Assembly: GCF_024868665.1 (NCBI RefSeq)
Contig: NC_079914.1
Location: forward strand, 8,150,310-8,214,309
DNA: 64,000 bases
From: Triplophysa rosa
Taxonomy: Eukaryota > Chordata > Actinopteri > Cypriniformes > Nemacheilidae
Direction of reading: 5' to 3'
Part shown: positions 26,501 through 41,500 of the stretch, piece after piece
Layout of the letters: each line of letters begins with the position of its first letter
How positions within the stretch are numbered: the first letter of the stretch is position 1
Position numbers and translations under genes: made by a program
The notes under the pieces: model-generated
Database searches by the model: none
Told to the model about the DNA's origin: nothing
The model's input: the letters and a program-made list of their open reading frames with translations, nothing else

Positions 26501-29500
26501 ACTTGCATTGCTAGATACATAAATATGAGATGATTTTGAGCAATTTTGTTTGCAGTGATGCTTTAAGTACATGTATGTGAAAATACTAGTCAAAAATATT
26601 AAAGAATTAGAGGAGACCAGCATGATGATGTTCTTTTCAATATTGTAAGAGCTTGTTATTACTATTTGGATGTATGTGGAGCTCTTCTAGAGTAAATCTG
26701 TTGTGTCATTCTCATTAGAAGTCTCCCCACAACACAGCTTTAGGAAACTATTCCCAGATGTTGGGATTCAGCCCAAGTCGGATGAGAATGTAAGCAGCTA
26801 TGATGGACTCATAAACATGGTTTTGCTTAGTGAAGAAGCATGGCATTATCCTATTATCAGTCACACTTTAACTGTGTGTATCAATGATCATAACAATGTC
26901 AAATAGAACTGATAGCCTAGCTACCTGTAAAACAGGTTTTGATGGTTGTCTGGTAGTCCAGCATTGACCTGATAGAAACAAACCATAACAGCTACCAATT
27001 TAAACTCGTCTTAGGTTGATTTCATTGGTAGGAGAAAGGACTTTTGGCCATAGTTTCAAGTTTCAAGTAGAGCCATCACAACACGTTTTCCATCAACAAA
27101 GGAAGCAAATTGACATGGTTTGATTTACCCTTGACTCTTGAAGTCCCAGTCATTGTGGAGATCATACAAGACATATGAAACAGATTACTAGCTTAACTTT
27201 TACAAGAAGACTTAACTTGTGCTTGCCAGCTGTTTTTTCTAACTCGCTTTAAATACATATAATATATGAAAGCTTTACAATAAAAAATTTGAGCTTTGTT
27301 AGTATTAAGATTAAAGGACCAGTGTATGAAATTTAGAGGGATCTAGTGGTGAGGTTGCGAATTGCAACCAACGGCTCGCTCCCCCCCTCCCCCCTCCGTT
27401 TCGTAGCACTACGGTGGCTGACACTGAGCTAAGATGTCGTCACGTTTTCGTTTCTTTGCCGAAGGAGATAATGTATTTATGAAATGCACTCTGTAGAGCA
27501 GTTTGTCCATTTAGGGCTACTGTAGAAACAATTTGGCGAATTTCGTAAGGGGACCCGCGGTGTATGTAGATAGAAATAGCTCATTCTAAGGTAATAAAAA
27601 CATAACCCTTCATTATGTAATGACATAGTTATGTATATTATATTGCATTTCTGTCAATAGATCCTCCAAAATTACACACTGGACCTTTAAGATTTAAGAA
27701 GTTCTAGCTGTCTTGGTTGCACTAATGATTCTAATAACCTCTGGATGAAGGTTTTTAGAGAAGAAAGACCTCTTTCAAGCTAAATGTGCAAGATATTTGA
27801 ATTGTTTCAATACAATAAAAGCTTTCAAATTACACGGATTGAAACCAATATTTGTAGTCTTGACTGAGCTGTAAAGTTTCTGACACTTTAGCAGATGATG
27901 GTTTTAATGAAGTTACCAGAATTGTGTTCAGCCACAACAAAAGCTGTTGCGGTTTTCTAATGTCGGCGTGATAAGTGCTTGCATACACCCATAAATCTGT
28001 TGAAGTCTGCTTTTTATAAATGGCAGGATGAAAATCAAATGCACCGCTTAAACACTGCAAATTTAATTCTGTTAATTACTTCAAATATTTGTGTTTAGAA
28101 ATACATCATTAGCCAAACAACAAACATTTTGAGGACATAAACAAACTCACATCCTCAATTCAAAACAATCAATGTATAGATTTTGTACCGTACGAGTTCT
28201 TGAAGTCACTGAAGTCACATTTCTGTCCAGTCTGGGTGGCCAGTGGAACTGTCATTCCACTTGTTTTCGTAAGAGAAGTGTGTCAGTTCCTGCCAGGCGT
28301 GACCTTTGAACTCCTGCAGTTATCCCAGATCAAGTGTCCGAAGGGTTCCCGACTGTGACACAGACTCGGGACCCTGTCTGTCAGGAGACCCCTGATCCTC
28401 TGAGTCACACGGTGTGGTCGCGGATAACCTGTTGTGTTTTTCTGCCCCATTATGCCTGTCTTCTACCATAAATATAAGGAAAGGCAAACATAACTTACAT
28501 ACTTGGATCTGAGTCATTCAGGGGCAGTGCAAAGGTTAGCAGAGAATGTTTGTTTTGGTGATTTCAGGTCTCATTCTTTATGTATCTTTATGGATTTAAC
28601 AAATCGCTCAGTATGTTAACATGAACAATCTTTGAAATAATATAAGCCAAGGTATTAAGATAATAAACAATAGCACGTATGTTTTGCTTACCCCACTAGC
28701 AAATGTTTTTTGTTTTCTGTGTAAATCTCACTACATTTTGTTAGATTTATAGTAAAAGAAGGAATTTGCCAGTGGGGTCAGAAAAGCAAATTGACAAATA
28801 TTTTGATATCGTCGCTGTCCAAGAGAGTTCCTACCCAGAACCGGTGATCAGTCTGACTTTTACACGAAATTCCGACTCCCTAACAAGTGTCCTATACACC
28901 ATGATGTTTCCCACTCATCACTAGAGCACTGATGGGGAGTTCTTATTATTATTTCTGTTTTATTTCTGTTGTTTCATTCATTTATTCATCAATTTACTGA
29001 TTAATTTGTTTGTTTATTGGTACATTTATTAATTTAAACTTAAGTTATTAAAAGCTATTTTAAAATATTAATAAAATTAACAAAAATTAACACAATAACT
29101 AAAAATCTAAAAATAAAAGCTATTTTAAAATATTAATAAAACTAAAATCAAAACTCCAATAACTCGAATGGTTCAAATAAATAATATTTAATATTAAACT
29201 GAATAGCTAACATACTTAGTAATATATTTCTCAATTTTAATTAGTCGTTTTACACATTTCTCTACAGAAGAGTGGAACATCAAAATGGCCAGAGTTTTTT
29301 TTGGCAATGTGTTTGTGTCTATTTACACAAAATGCAATATTTTGATGTCACTGCACCAAAAACATTATTTGCTCTAGTTTTCATTACATCAGCTGTTCCT
29401 GTGAGAGCCAGATGTTATTTATGTGCTGTGGATTTAGTTTGACTGCCTCCCTCAGCCAGACTGTTATTAAATGATCCACTCACTTGCCAGTCATAAATCA

Positions 29501-32500
29501 AAAGCGTTTGATGAGTGACCCGTGAAAGCGAGTGAGAATAGGGCCGATGATGGTGACCTCCTGACATTTCAGCTGTAGCTATTGATCAACATATATAGGG
29601 TTGAGAGTGGACTTACACAAAGCTATTAGGTGAAAACATGGAACATATTATGGGAAAAAATACATTTGTTTTTCGTTACATGCTGTGCAATTTTTGGCTA
29701 GTTTTATGAGTTTGGTCAATGGGCCAGTGTTGTTACCAACATTCTTCAAAATATCTTCTAAACAAAAGTCATACAGGTTTGAAATGACATGAGGGTGAAT
29801 AAATTATTAAATTATTAAAAATAATTCATAATTTTTTTGGGGGGGTGAAATCCCTTTTACACTCTTGTTCTTTCTGAAAAAAGGAAACAATCAGTTAAAT
29901 TCATTAATTCATTCCATCTCAGAAGAGGTAACCCCCCGAGCGCCCCAAGCCAGCCGTTTCTACTCACTTGTCAGAGTACTGCTGCATGGTGTTGTTTTCG
30001 GCAGGGGGTCTGAATGGGTCCCATAGGGAGATGCTGAATGAGGTTCCTGGGCTGAAGGGGGCTTCCACTTGGCTTGTTCGCCGCAGCACCAAGCCAGGAG
30101 TATTGCTAGCTATACGCTACCTTCAAGATCTACATTTCTCCAAAGATAACAGACCCTGAACCCCCTTCTTTGGTCCCCCTGGGTTAACTAACCTGCTGCT
30201 TACTGTGATCTGAAATTAAGACCCGAGCTTTGTGTGCTTTGGATGGGTTCACAATTGGCCTGGATTGAGATGGTTGTAAACCAAACATCATAAAACTCTT
30301 TCCACGCCACATATTTTGGCTTGATAAAGATCTTCATCCGCACAATTGAGTTTAAATTTAGATTTTTTTCTATAGCGCTTTGTTTTGCATACAATAATTG
30401 TCTGTAAGAGTGTAAGAGTGTTTCTATGACTGAAAAGATGACTGAACTAATGACAAATTCATCAAATTTAAACCTTTTAAGAGACAGATGGTTTGTTTTT
30501 TGCTTTGGGTTCTGATTGGCTGTTTTTGTTTCACGTTGTGAAACGTGTCACATCACGTCTGGTTTAAACTGTGTTTGTTGCGTGAGATGTTAAATACTGA
30601 GTTTACATCAATCAGACTTTTTGCATATTATGTGACAGGAGGTTTGTTTTGCTTTGTGTGGATTCTGTGGAACCTTATAGCGAACCAAATACAAAAACAG
30701 ATGAGTGCCAAAATGTTTCTTTAAATAGTCTTCATGAATAGTTACTAATGCATGTTATGGAAGAAAGAGAAAGTGTACATGTAGAAAACATATAAATCAA
30801 TTATTCATTACAATAGTTTTACTTTGAGAACCATTTTTTGGTGTTTTCTATAGCAGATATATCTGTACATTTATATTATCTCGGAGTACAGTTTATATTG
30901 ACCTACTATGTAGGAGATCTGTTTATTTTTAATTTACACTTAAGCACGATATCTTAGAAAACAAGACCTCCCATCCGCAGACCCACACCTGTCAACGATA
31001 GTGTGGACAAATCTTTCATCACCGCGCAATCAGAGCCTCTGCTTTCCCAGAATTCTTTGCGGTCCCTGGCCTGCTGTTCTGAAAAGTTCACACCTGAATG
31101 AGCCAATAGAGTAGCTTTTGCTTATTTTCCTGCACTCTCATACTCACAGATGGGCATGTGCAACATGAAAAAATACAGTACATGAGATCTCCAGGGAGGA
31201 ATGAGGGTGCTGGAGATTTAGTCTGTTTGGTGGAGAATGAATGCTTGCATTGTGCAGGCGCAGTGATACCATTACCTCCTTTATGCTTGTTGTAAAGCTC
31301 TGTTGTGTGTGAACAAAGTCCAGGCCTGCTTTAGATTTGACTCTTTAGTACACCCCCCAGCCCAACTGACTTTGTTTCCAACCCGTGTGTTGGCATGACA
31401 TGCTTCACTTGACAAGATTCATAATGATCTCAGTGACTTCCACAAGAACTCATCCGTAAACATTTGATAGCGTTAATTGATGTACATTTGATTAACATTT
31501 TACTAGTTGAAACAATACAGCTTGTACACTGCAAACAACATGTATAATACTAGTATATTTGTGTTCTTTTCCAGTAAAAAACATTATGGCCCGGTTTCAC
31601 AGACAAGGCTTAAGGCTTGTCCCAGACTAAAATGAATGTGACCTGTCTTAACTGAATATAACTTGCCCAGAAATATCTTCGTCTCAAGATGCACACCAGT
31701 GATGTATTCTTCTAAGGGATTTTTATAAAAGCGACATAAATATCTTAATATAACTAAGGCATAGTTCTGGCTTAAACTAAACCGTGTCTGCGAAAACGGC
31801 CTAAGAAATCTAACTTAATCCAATTTAATTAAGTAAATATAGTAAATGAATTAATATTTAAATAAATGATATAAAAAGCTAATCGTATTTATTATTTAGT
31901 AAATAAATGTGAGGCTGCAATCCATAATTTTTGCCTCTATATCGCCATCTTTGCTTAAAACATAAAATTGCAGGTTAGTACTTATTTTTATATGGGTTGA
32001 AGTCAAATGTCGTCCAAAATGAAATTTCCCACGAAATCGTAGCTGATAGCTCAATTACTTCTTTCTGTAAAATTTGTTACACAAATAACCGATGGTGGCA
32101 GTTAAATAAATAATTAACTACTTTTAGGAAACAATACTAATAAGGAAAAAACTTTGTTTTCTTTAGTTTTCTCTTTAAAGCTACAATCTGTAACTTTTTT
32201 GCTTAAAAATAAACCAGAACCAGTTTTTGAGCATGTACGCAGCGCCTCCCTACCGAAACACAATTCGCAACTGTGAACTTATAATGATGACTTATAATTT
32301 GAGTGGCCTGGTCTGATTTCACAGGAAATGCCAGTTATTTTTAAACTAACAATAAATAATCTGCAATTTTATGTTTCTAACAGAGGGCGATAGAGAGGAA
32401 AATGTTACAGATTGCAGCTTTAATTTTTTTTTCTCTGTTACCAAACAGTTGTTATGGATAACCATAAAAAACCTATTTTATAGTTATATGATTATATACA

Positions 32501-35500
32501 CCATATGCACCATATATACACCATATATACAGTATATATAGTTTATAATTTAATAAGATTTAGCAGATTTTATTGCATTGTATGTTCACATGAATTAAAG
32601 TGTATGGCCCAGCGGGGAGTCTGGTCATTAGGAAGCCAGCATGAGTCCAGGGCTTGATCCGCACTCATCCGAGGGGTCTGGCCCTTCTGCAGGAATGTGA
32701 GGGATGTGTAGAGAGCGCTGACTCACCCCTCAGCTACAGGCCAAGAGATCCTACTGGCTAACATGAAAGACAATATGCTGCCACAGGGCCGTGTTGGCTT
32801 GCTCACCGGGAGACTGCATTTATTAGATATTTTTTACTAGAATGATCTTGCTTGCACTGTGCTGTGTTTTACCTTTCTGTGTTTTTCTGCTTGTCTTATT
32901 TTTCTCCTGTAAAGCTGCTTTGGAACAATGCGCGTTGTGAAAAGCGCTATATAAATAAAATCGAAATGAATTGAATTGGAAGAAAGAAATGAGTTGAAAT
33001 TAAACACGGGTATTAATCTAAACTGAAAGGGTTTCCTTATGTTATAAAGCACCATGAAGCCATTTGAAGAGTTTTTCAACCCCGGGCATTTTATGTTGCA
33101 ATAGATTCTCTTTCAGATAACAGAGGTACCTCAAGCAAATTGCTTCATTATTCAAAGTTTTGATAGTATTGATAGTATTTAATAGTATTCAAATATACCA
33201 TTACTTTTACTCTATTAATATAGTAAGCATTTTAGATACACTGAATGTTGACTACGCTATCTAAACAAAAGAATCACACAAAATAACAGAGTGGACTGTT
33301 TGAAAACATTTGAAAACCAAACCGGATTCACGTGTAGTGTGAACAAAGCCTCAGTGTATTGCACATTGCTTTGAATTAAACCGTACTTGCACGTAACTTT
33401 TCTTCTCCAATTACGTTCAAGTAAACAGACCAAAGCCGAACACCTCATCTTAGTAAGAATGAACCAAAGAACCCGTCTGAGAACCAGACCCCATGCACAC
33501 AGGTTTCCATTCATCTGCGGTTTTGGGTCTGGACGTATACAGTAGCGGGATTATTACAGAGCTATTTTAACTTTGCGCTTTTTCCAGTTATGCTATATTT
33601 TCACATACTCGCGTTAATGAAAGGCCGTCTGTTTCACCTGGTTTAAAGACATTCTTCAGACATTACCTTATTAAACCAACATGTGTGCCGAGTGGGTGTG
33701 ACACGGGCAAAGAGAAAAGACCTAGTGTGATGTACTGTCAATGCCAGAGCTAGTGTAAAGAGGCCACGCCCCAAGAGTATGACATCATACACAAGATTCC
33801 CACAAGTGCCCTGTGGCCGATTGACTGCGGTGGAGAAAGTTCAACAAGTTCTCGTGATAAATAGGTTGCAGTTTGAATGGGAAAGAGGAAATTGTATGCA
33901 TAGTCATCAGAGTACACTGTATGGAATATTGTATCCCACAATGCATTCCGACGTGATGAATGATGCTGTCTGTATGAATAAGCACACTAAGGGATGCTCT
34001 CTTGCCTCAACATGTTTACGGTCTCGGAGTGTTTGGACCAAACTGCCTGTCAGGGTGGAATTTCTCAGAACATAAATGCATCTGCTGTTCCAAAAACATC
34101 CCGTTGACATTCTCTGACTGCTTCGCTATAAAAAAACACTTTCTAAATGAGACCTTGGCGACGGCTGTATCCCACATCAAGAGCAATGCTTTCCGGCTTT
34201 TACAGCCAGCGAGTAAATGGCTTGTACACTGGCTCTGTATATTAAAAACGAGTTACAAGAGCCACAGGTGTTCACTCTGGAAAATATTTACTCAGAACGG
34301 CACAAATGTTAGCTAGCGGTTCATTTCGATCTGCGTATGAACTGAAGTGTTGCACAGTTTGTTTGTCAGCAATTCGCGAGGTTCATGTTTGATACAGAAC
34401 CATGGAAAGAAGTACATTTTAAGATGTAACTGATTTACCGAGAGGGTCTGGTTTAAGAAGACATTGTGGATTAGTGTGTGGATTACTTCAGCATCTGTTG
34501 AAGTCATTTAGATGTGAACTAAAGTAATTGTCCACATGACACAAGTGTCTCAACATGATCGATGAGTCACATCTTTGTTTAGCATCCATTTCTTCAGTCA
34601 CATATATGAACCTTTTGGAAACTTTTTTTATGACGTAAAGCTCCAAATGGTAGCAGATGCCCAACACTCCTCTCTCAGCGAGGCTCTTTAAACTGCTCGT
34701 GGGATGAAATCCTTTATTGTTTTGCTGTCATCATAGTCATAAAATTTTTTCAACACCAATAAGCTTTAAATAATTTTCAGCATCACCAAATGAATGTTTT
34801 GTATTAGAACTTTAATAGTAACAGAAGTTTAGTGGTGTCTGGTTTTAAGTCTTGTTTTTTTTTGTGCCGGACAGTTGTTACTTATAATGTGAAATAAAAA
34901 AGTATATAGGCTACGTTTTTTTAAATGAAAAAGTATATACATTGTAGTGCATAGCAAAACAGTACTATTGAGAACCAGAAGTGGTCATTGTTGTCTAGAC
35001 CAGGGGTTCCCAAATTTTCAGCCCCCGACTCCCAAAATAACAGTGCCGGTGACTCGAGACCCCCACTATCCTCGGAGGCGGGTAAAGTATCCAAACATTG
35101 CGCACAGCTGCACTTATTATGTCTATCGAAACATGCGCATAATGACAAGAACACAGCCTAACATAATATGACTTTATAGTTATTTACTCATTGTTTTACT
35201 TGTTGTCCTACATAAACCATGAACTATTACTACAGATGGTCAAATTTAATCAAACTGATTCAAGTGATGATGGATGTGCCTCTTTTCGTACCTGAGGACG
35301 ATAGCCTTTCTGACTGCAGCGCTTCTCCACCGTCCTCCGCGGGCCTCCCTGCGTTGTCTTTGGTCGATATTAACCAACGTTTCATTTCAACAAATAAAAA
35401 TATCCTAAACTTAAAGAGCGGAAAAATAATCTGCGGTTGCTAATGTCGTTAATGTGACGTAATCACCTCAGGGGTCACGATCGAGAGGGAGAAAATTCCA

Positions 35501-38500
35501 AAGGCTGATGGCTTTTTATTTGCATGGTTTTATTTTTAACTTAACTAATATTTTTATATTTTGTTACCAGTGTTGGGTAAGTTACTCTGAAAAAGTAATT
35601 AATTGCTAGTTACTAATTACATATCCAATAATGTAATTAGATTACTGTGCAAATTACTCTCTCCAAAAAGCATTTAATTACTTATTACTAATTACTTTCT
35701 ATATCCTACATCAACCTTGATTAGTTAAGTGATTCAAGGAAAGACACGAAACGGCTCTTAATTTATTCAAATAAATAATATAAAATTACATAAAGTACTC
35801 TTATTAACTGACCAGAGTATTACAAATGTGAGAATTATACATTAAAGCACAGATTTTAAAGTTAGACTTTGAATTTTGATGTCAATTCCACTTTTACACA
35901 CACATATATTACACACAGTATTTAGTTTAATTACATCAGAAGTAACTGTAATTAAATTACAGAAAAAATAAGAGTAATCCCTTACTTCACTTTTTCAAGG
36001 GAAAAGCAATTAAATTACAGTAACTAATTACTTAGTAACTAGCTACACCCAACACTGTTTGTTACACTTATTGATTAAATATTCCTATTAAAAAAAAGAT
36101 TTCTGGAAATCATCTTGCGACCCCCACCCTCGCGGCCTTGCGACCCCCCCCCCCCGGGGGTCCCGAACCCTACTTTTGGGGACCCCTGGTCTAGAGACAT
36201 TGTGATCATTAACAGTCTAAATAAATAAAGAATACAGCTCTTCTATCCATTTAAAGGTACAGTGTATAAAAAATGAGTGGCATCTTGTGGTGAGGTTGCG
36301 AATTCCAGCCAACGGCTCACTCCACCCTCCCCTCCCTTTCGAAGCACTACGGTGGCTGACACAGGACTAAGATGTCATTACGTTTTTGCTGTAGAGCAGT
36401 TTGTCTGTTTAGGGCTACGGTAGAAACAACATGTCGAATTCCATGTGAGGGGACCCGCGGTGTATGTAGATAGAAATAGCTCATTCTAGGGTAATAAAAA
36501 CATAACGCTTCATTATGTAAGGTCTTTATACACCTCTGAAGACTTAGTTATGTTAGGCTATTATATTGCATTTCTATCAATAGAGCCTCGAAAAAATTAC
36601 ACGCTGGTCCTTTGTTAAGTATTTATTTGTTCATTATTTCTTATGTAACATTTACTGTATTTACATTGTAATGTTTACATGTGTTTACTGTATTTACTAA
36701 CATTATTCAGTGAAGCATCTCTATTTAATTTTATTAATGCAGTGGAGCATCACTAAACTCCGCCCTTTCGTGGTGGCTTGTGGGTAATATCAGCCGTTTG
36801 ATCTACGCCTCAAATTTTGACTTTGGGAATTTCAACATACTATGATTTGGGACATATTCATTCTAATTTCAAATACTATTTAGGATGGATATTATGCGAA
36901 TTGGGACACAGGGAGTGGATCCAACTCACAGTTTGAGCTTTTTTGACTTGCTGGGCCATTTCCCATCTCCCCTGTGAACTCTCTGGTCATTGTTCTGTGA
37001 TGTTTACAGGATTTGTCAGGGCATGAGGATATTTTGGAGAGGTTGATGGAGCCTCTGTGGACTAAACTCGCCAGGTGACTGAACATCAGACCTCAGTCAG
37101 ACAGAAGTTTTCTCTTTGGCTTTTGGAATCTGACCTGTGGTGGGAAAAAAACTGAACAGGTCAGCATTTGGATGCGACACCAAAATCCCCTGTATCCAAT
37201 CAGTGTCCTTCCAGTTCAGTTGGCAAGGAGGGAGATACAAAGAATTTGAAGGAATGCGGTCGACGCCAGTTTGCACTTTGGCCTTTCAGAGGAAACCAAG
37301 CATGTCCCCCTAAGCCTTTAGCCTCCCTACCTCATTCCTGACAGATAACAGATTCCTTGGCCAAGTCTGGTAAAAGAAAAAAGTTAAGTTGATTTGTTTT
37401 ATGTTCTGCTTTGGACCTTAGGTTTGTATATTTGAGATTTGCGAAATGTAGAGGTCGTCCACGTTGTAACTGGTTCATCAGTGTGTTTGCTGTATGTGTT
37501 ATTGCACATCTTGATGTACTTTGCTTAAAAGCTTTGGAATACAAAAGGTAAAGGATCTGTAACTTTGTCATTGTTTGGCAACGCATCTGTCATTTGGCAT
37601 CAAATTTAAGAGTGTTTCATAACACTATATTGTTCAAGGCGGATTGAAGCAAGTGACGACCGCCTCAAATCTGCAAAACAGATTTTAGGTCTGCATTTCA
37701 TAAAGGGCTGGAATAACAACATCTGATGGCTTCTGTGAATTTGTTTTGACGTTTCTCTCAGAACTGAACAGAATTCTCTGGAATTGTATTCATATATCAA
37801 ACAATCCCTAGTTCATTCATTAAAATCCATAAACACCATCAGAGGCCAAATGTTGAAGCGACTCCCTGATATGAAGGAGCATTGCATTTCAAGGGTTTTT
37901 GATTTATGCTGCATGGAAAAAAGCACATTTTGTGAATTTAATACTGGAATGATGATGAGTAAGGGACCGTGTAAAAAGTACAAACACGCATGTCATTTCA
38001 CGACATTGCACGCAACACGAAACTGTCATTTTTTTCCTGCAACATGAAACATCGCCGTGTAATGCATAGTTTTTCAAAGTTTCTGTTTTGTGTCTCTCTT
38101 TAAACAGCTCGGACAGCTGGATAAAGCTGCATCCGCCGCTCACACGTATTTCCAGGCCAACCCTGAGCATGTTGAGATGGGCGAAGACTTGGAGCAATAC
38201 AAAGCCATGCAGGGCGTAAAAGAGGAACATTTAATTGACCGGGAAGCTCGTCCGCATCAGGTGAGTGTCAGTTGAACATCAAGAGCACAAGCTTGAATTA
38301 AACGCTTCGACATCTGTTACTGGTCTTGTTACACCCGGTATCTATCTTCAATCGCACGTTTCATTGTGTGTTTTGTATTCTTTCATAATCCATAGTTTAA
38401 AATTTAAACTCTTGTTTTAGTGTAATGGTTTAATGATGTGTAAACTCAGTCAATGTCTTGAACCGGAAACATTGTTGTATTTGCAGAAAGCCTTCTTTGC

Positions 38501-41500
38501 TGGAGTAAAGCTCTACGATGAAGGCAACTACGAAGGGGCGGTGACCTTTTTCGAAGGGGCTTTGGAAGAGTATTACCGCGCCGATGTGGAGTGTCAGGCC
38601 CTCTGCGAAGGGCCACATCACTTTCAGGAACAGGATCATGTTTTGTACAGATACAGCCTCAACGAGTTGATCTCAGGTACACATGCTTTTCTACTCTTTT
38701 CTAATCATTTTCACTTCCTCTTCAGTCTTCACATGGTAGATCTATCATCTAGGCTTCTGAAAGGGTAATTCTGGGAGTTTTGCTGGCCTCAAGTGGCTTT
38801 TTGGACTTTCTATTGTGGTTATAATGTTGTTATTTCTAAAGCTATTTGTATGCCACCAGTAATAGAGATCTTTCCTGTCTCTGACCTCTTGTGTTGTGAC
38901 CTTGTGCTAAGCTTTGAGACTAGGAAGTTGTTTTTCCAAACCATGCTCAAAATCTGTTATTGTTGTGTCTAACAGGCAGTTCATGATTATACAACAACCA
39001 ATACTAATAAATGGTGTGACATTTTTCTGTAGAGTCGTCCCGGTTGAATGTCTTGTAAATAAACTGTATACTGTATTAATAAGTAGGAATTGTTTGTATT
39101 ATTTTTTATAGATATTTTACTTGTATTTTACATTTTGCGCTGCATTGCATTTAGCGTTAATGGAAATGTCTGTGAAATTAACAAATTAAAAATCAAATCA
39201 AAATGAAAGATGTATCTTTAGCAATAAAGGTTTGTACTCAAATTATTAACTGAAAATAAATAAAAACTAAAGCTAAAAAGTAAAATAAAAATGAAAAAAT
39301 AAATAATAAAATGGCTAAATTGCTAAAAATTAAACTAAAATATAACAAAAACTCAAAATATAAAAATAAAAGCGAATTCAAAATATGTATTTGTTACAAT
39401 AAAACTTAAAATAAAACTATAATAAATCTGAAACCTTTTTTTTGTCTCAAATCTTAATCCAGGTGCATCCAAAAGACAAAATAAAAGTTTTTTTTAACTT
39501 CAACTTCAAGAAACTTCAACATCCTCGGCTGTCAGTGATCGGACTCCAGGCCCATAAAGTCACACAGGGTCCCATATTTCACTTTCATATTTCTTTTCAA
39601 AATGGCCCCTTACACGTCTTAAAATTAATCCTGAACCATTATCTCTGTGATCCACATTGTGACCATTTCCCGGGAATTGTGGAAGACTGTGAAATACTGT
39701 TGCTCCAAATGTTTGAAGCGTGACATGAATGTGGAAAACGCTGAGAAGAGTTGATGTTCACGGTCAGTCGTGAAAGGACTTGTTCTCCGAGGGTCTTGTC
39801 AGTGTTGACGTGAGCTTCGGGGGGTTGTGAAACATCTCAAAGTTCATCAGTATGGAATCCCTGGAAAACATTTCAGATGATGTCACTGACGCTTTCTGTT
39901 CGCTCAGTGATTTATTGTGTGAAGGAGGTCGCTCGCGTGTGTGCGTGTATGTTTTTTGATATACTGAGGGGATGTGTGACTTTGTTATGGATTTGTTGTT
40001 TTCGTTCATGTTCAATGAATGTGGGATCATTTCATTGTTTGTCCTCTGATCTACTTTTTCCACACTTTTTTCAACTTTGGCAATGTTCCTTCACATACAA
40101 ACTGCAGAGAGTTAGACAGTGTAACCCAAACCTCGTTCACTCCCATATTAACAAAATGTCTTTTGATGTAAACAGCCTGAGCTATTTCTAGATTGTCATT
40201 GTGCGATCAAAGTCAACGACTAATTATATTCCTTTGTTAATATGTGAATAGAGTAACTTGACACAAATTCTACAACCTAAAGTCTTTTGACAGGAACAGT
40301 TACTCATCTGTTCTGTTTGTTAAGTTATCTCTACATTCGTGTGAAAAGAATCTTTTCAATACAGATCTAACAGACCAACAGCCCTTTAAAGTGGGCAGGC
40401 CTGCCCTGCCCCTTCTCAGCTCTTTAATTCAGTCTTTGCCCTTGAGCTTTGCTGTATGAAATCCACCAGCACCCCCGCTACTCTGATACAAACTTAATCG
40501 TATTAACCTTGTGTGTCTGGGTGAAATAAATCAGTTATTAAACTAGTTTTTATTCATTAGAAGAGTTCTAAATAATATTCTTAATCATTTATATAAATAT
40601 CTGTAAAAAGTAATTAATAAAAAGTAGTGTTAATAATATTTTCTTAATTAATAAACTAATTAAATACGTAAATAAACAGTAATTCATTAATAAAACATTT
40701 TAATAAATAGCATACATCATAAATATCATCTTATCAAATACTTCATACTTAATTAGTTATACTGTACTTAAGTGTACTTTATTAATGTATTAATATAATA
40801 CAAATAGACTAACAATACACGAATAGTATTATTAGTGATTCATTCACAAAAATATAAAACAGTAATTTGAATAAATATTCACATTACACTTCTATAGTTT
40901 GAGAGGCACAATCTTTTGAGCTAATTCCTGTTGATTTGTATCTTTCAGATCATTACATGCAAGTCCTTCACTGTGAGCACGAGTGTGTCCGCGACCTAGC
41001 CACCCGTCCCGGTCGCCTGTCCCCGATGGAGAACTACCTGCCCCTGCATTATGACTACCTGCAGTTTGCCTATTTCCAAAGTAAGCCTCCATGTATTGTA
41101 CATTGTTATTAACTGTGTCTTGTTTGCCAATAAACTCATTCTGTAAGAACATTGTAAACAGTAATTGACCGCGTTTGAAAATATTAGAAAATTTGAAATA
41201 CATTTATTTATAACTTACTTGCCCCTAAAGAAAAGGATGAATCTTACAAATATTCCAGTCTTGAGCTGGAAGAACATCACAGCTGCACATTCACTCGCAC
41301 ACGTCACTCAGCAGCACTACTCAAAGTTTTCAGATGTCAGATATCAGTCGCAGATATCCAGGTGTGTGTGTGGTGTCTAGCCGTCTCTGTTGAATGTCTC
41401 ACAGGATTTCCACTAGCTCAGCTCTGCAGTGTTTGTTCCATTGTGGTCACTAACTTGGAATGCGAGTGTTTCTCAGCTCACAGGTCTGCAAGAGGAAATA

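Noticed and set aside
35219..35443. 74-codon frame inside the hAT-type element
   Set aside because: No transposase motif or flanking coding sequence; it probably reflects chance or very old residue of the element.
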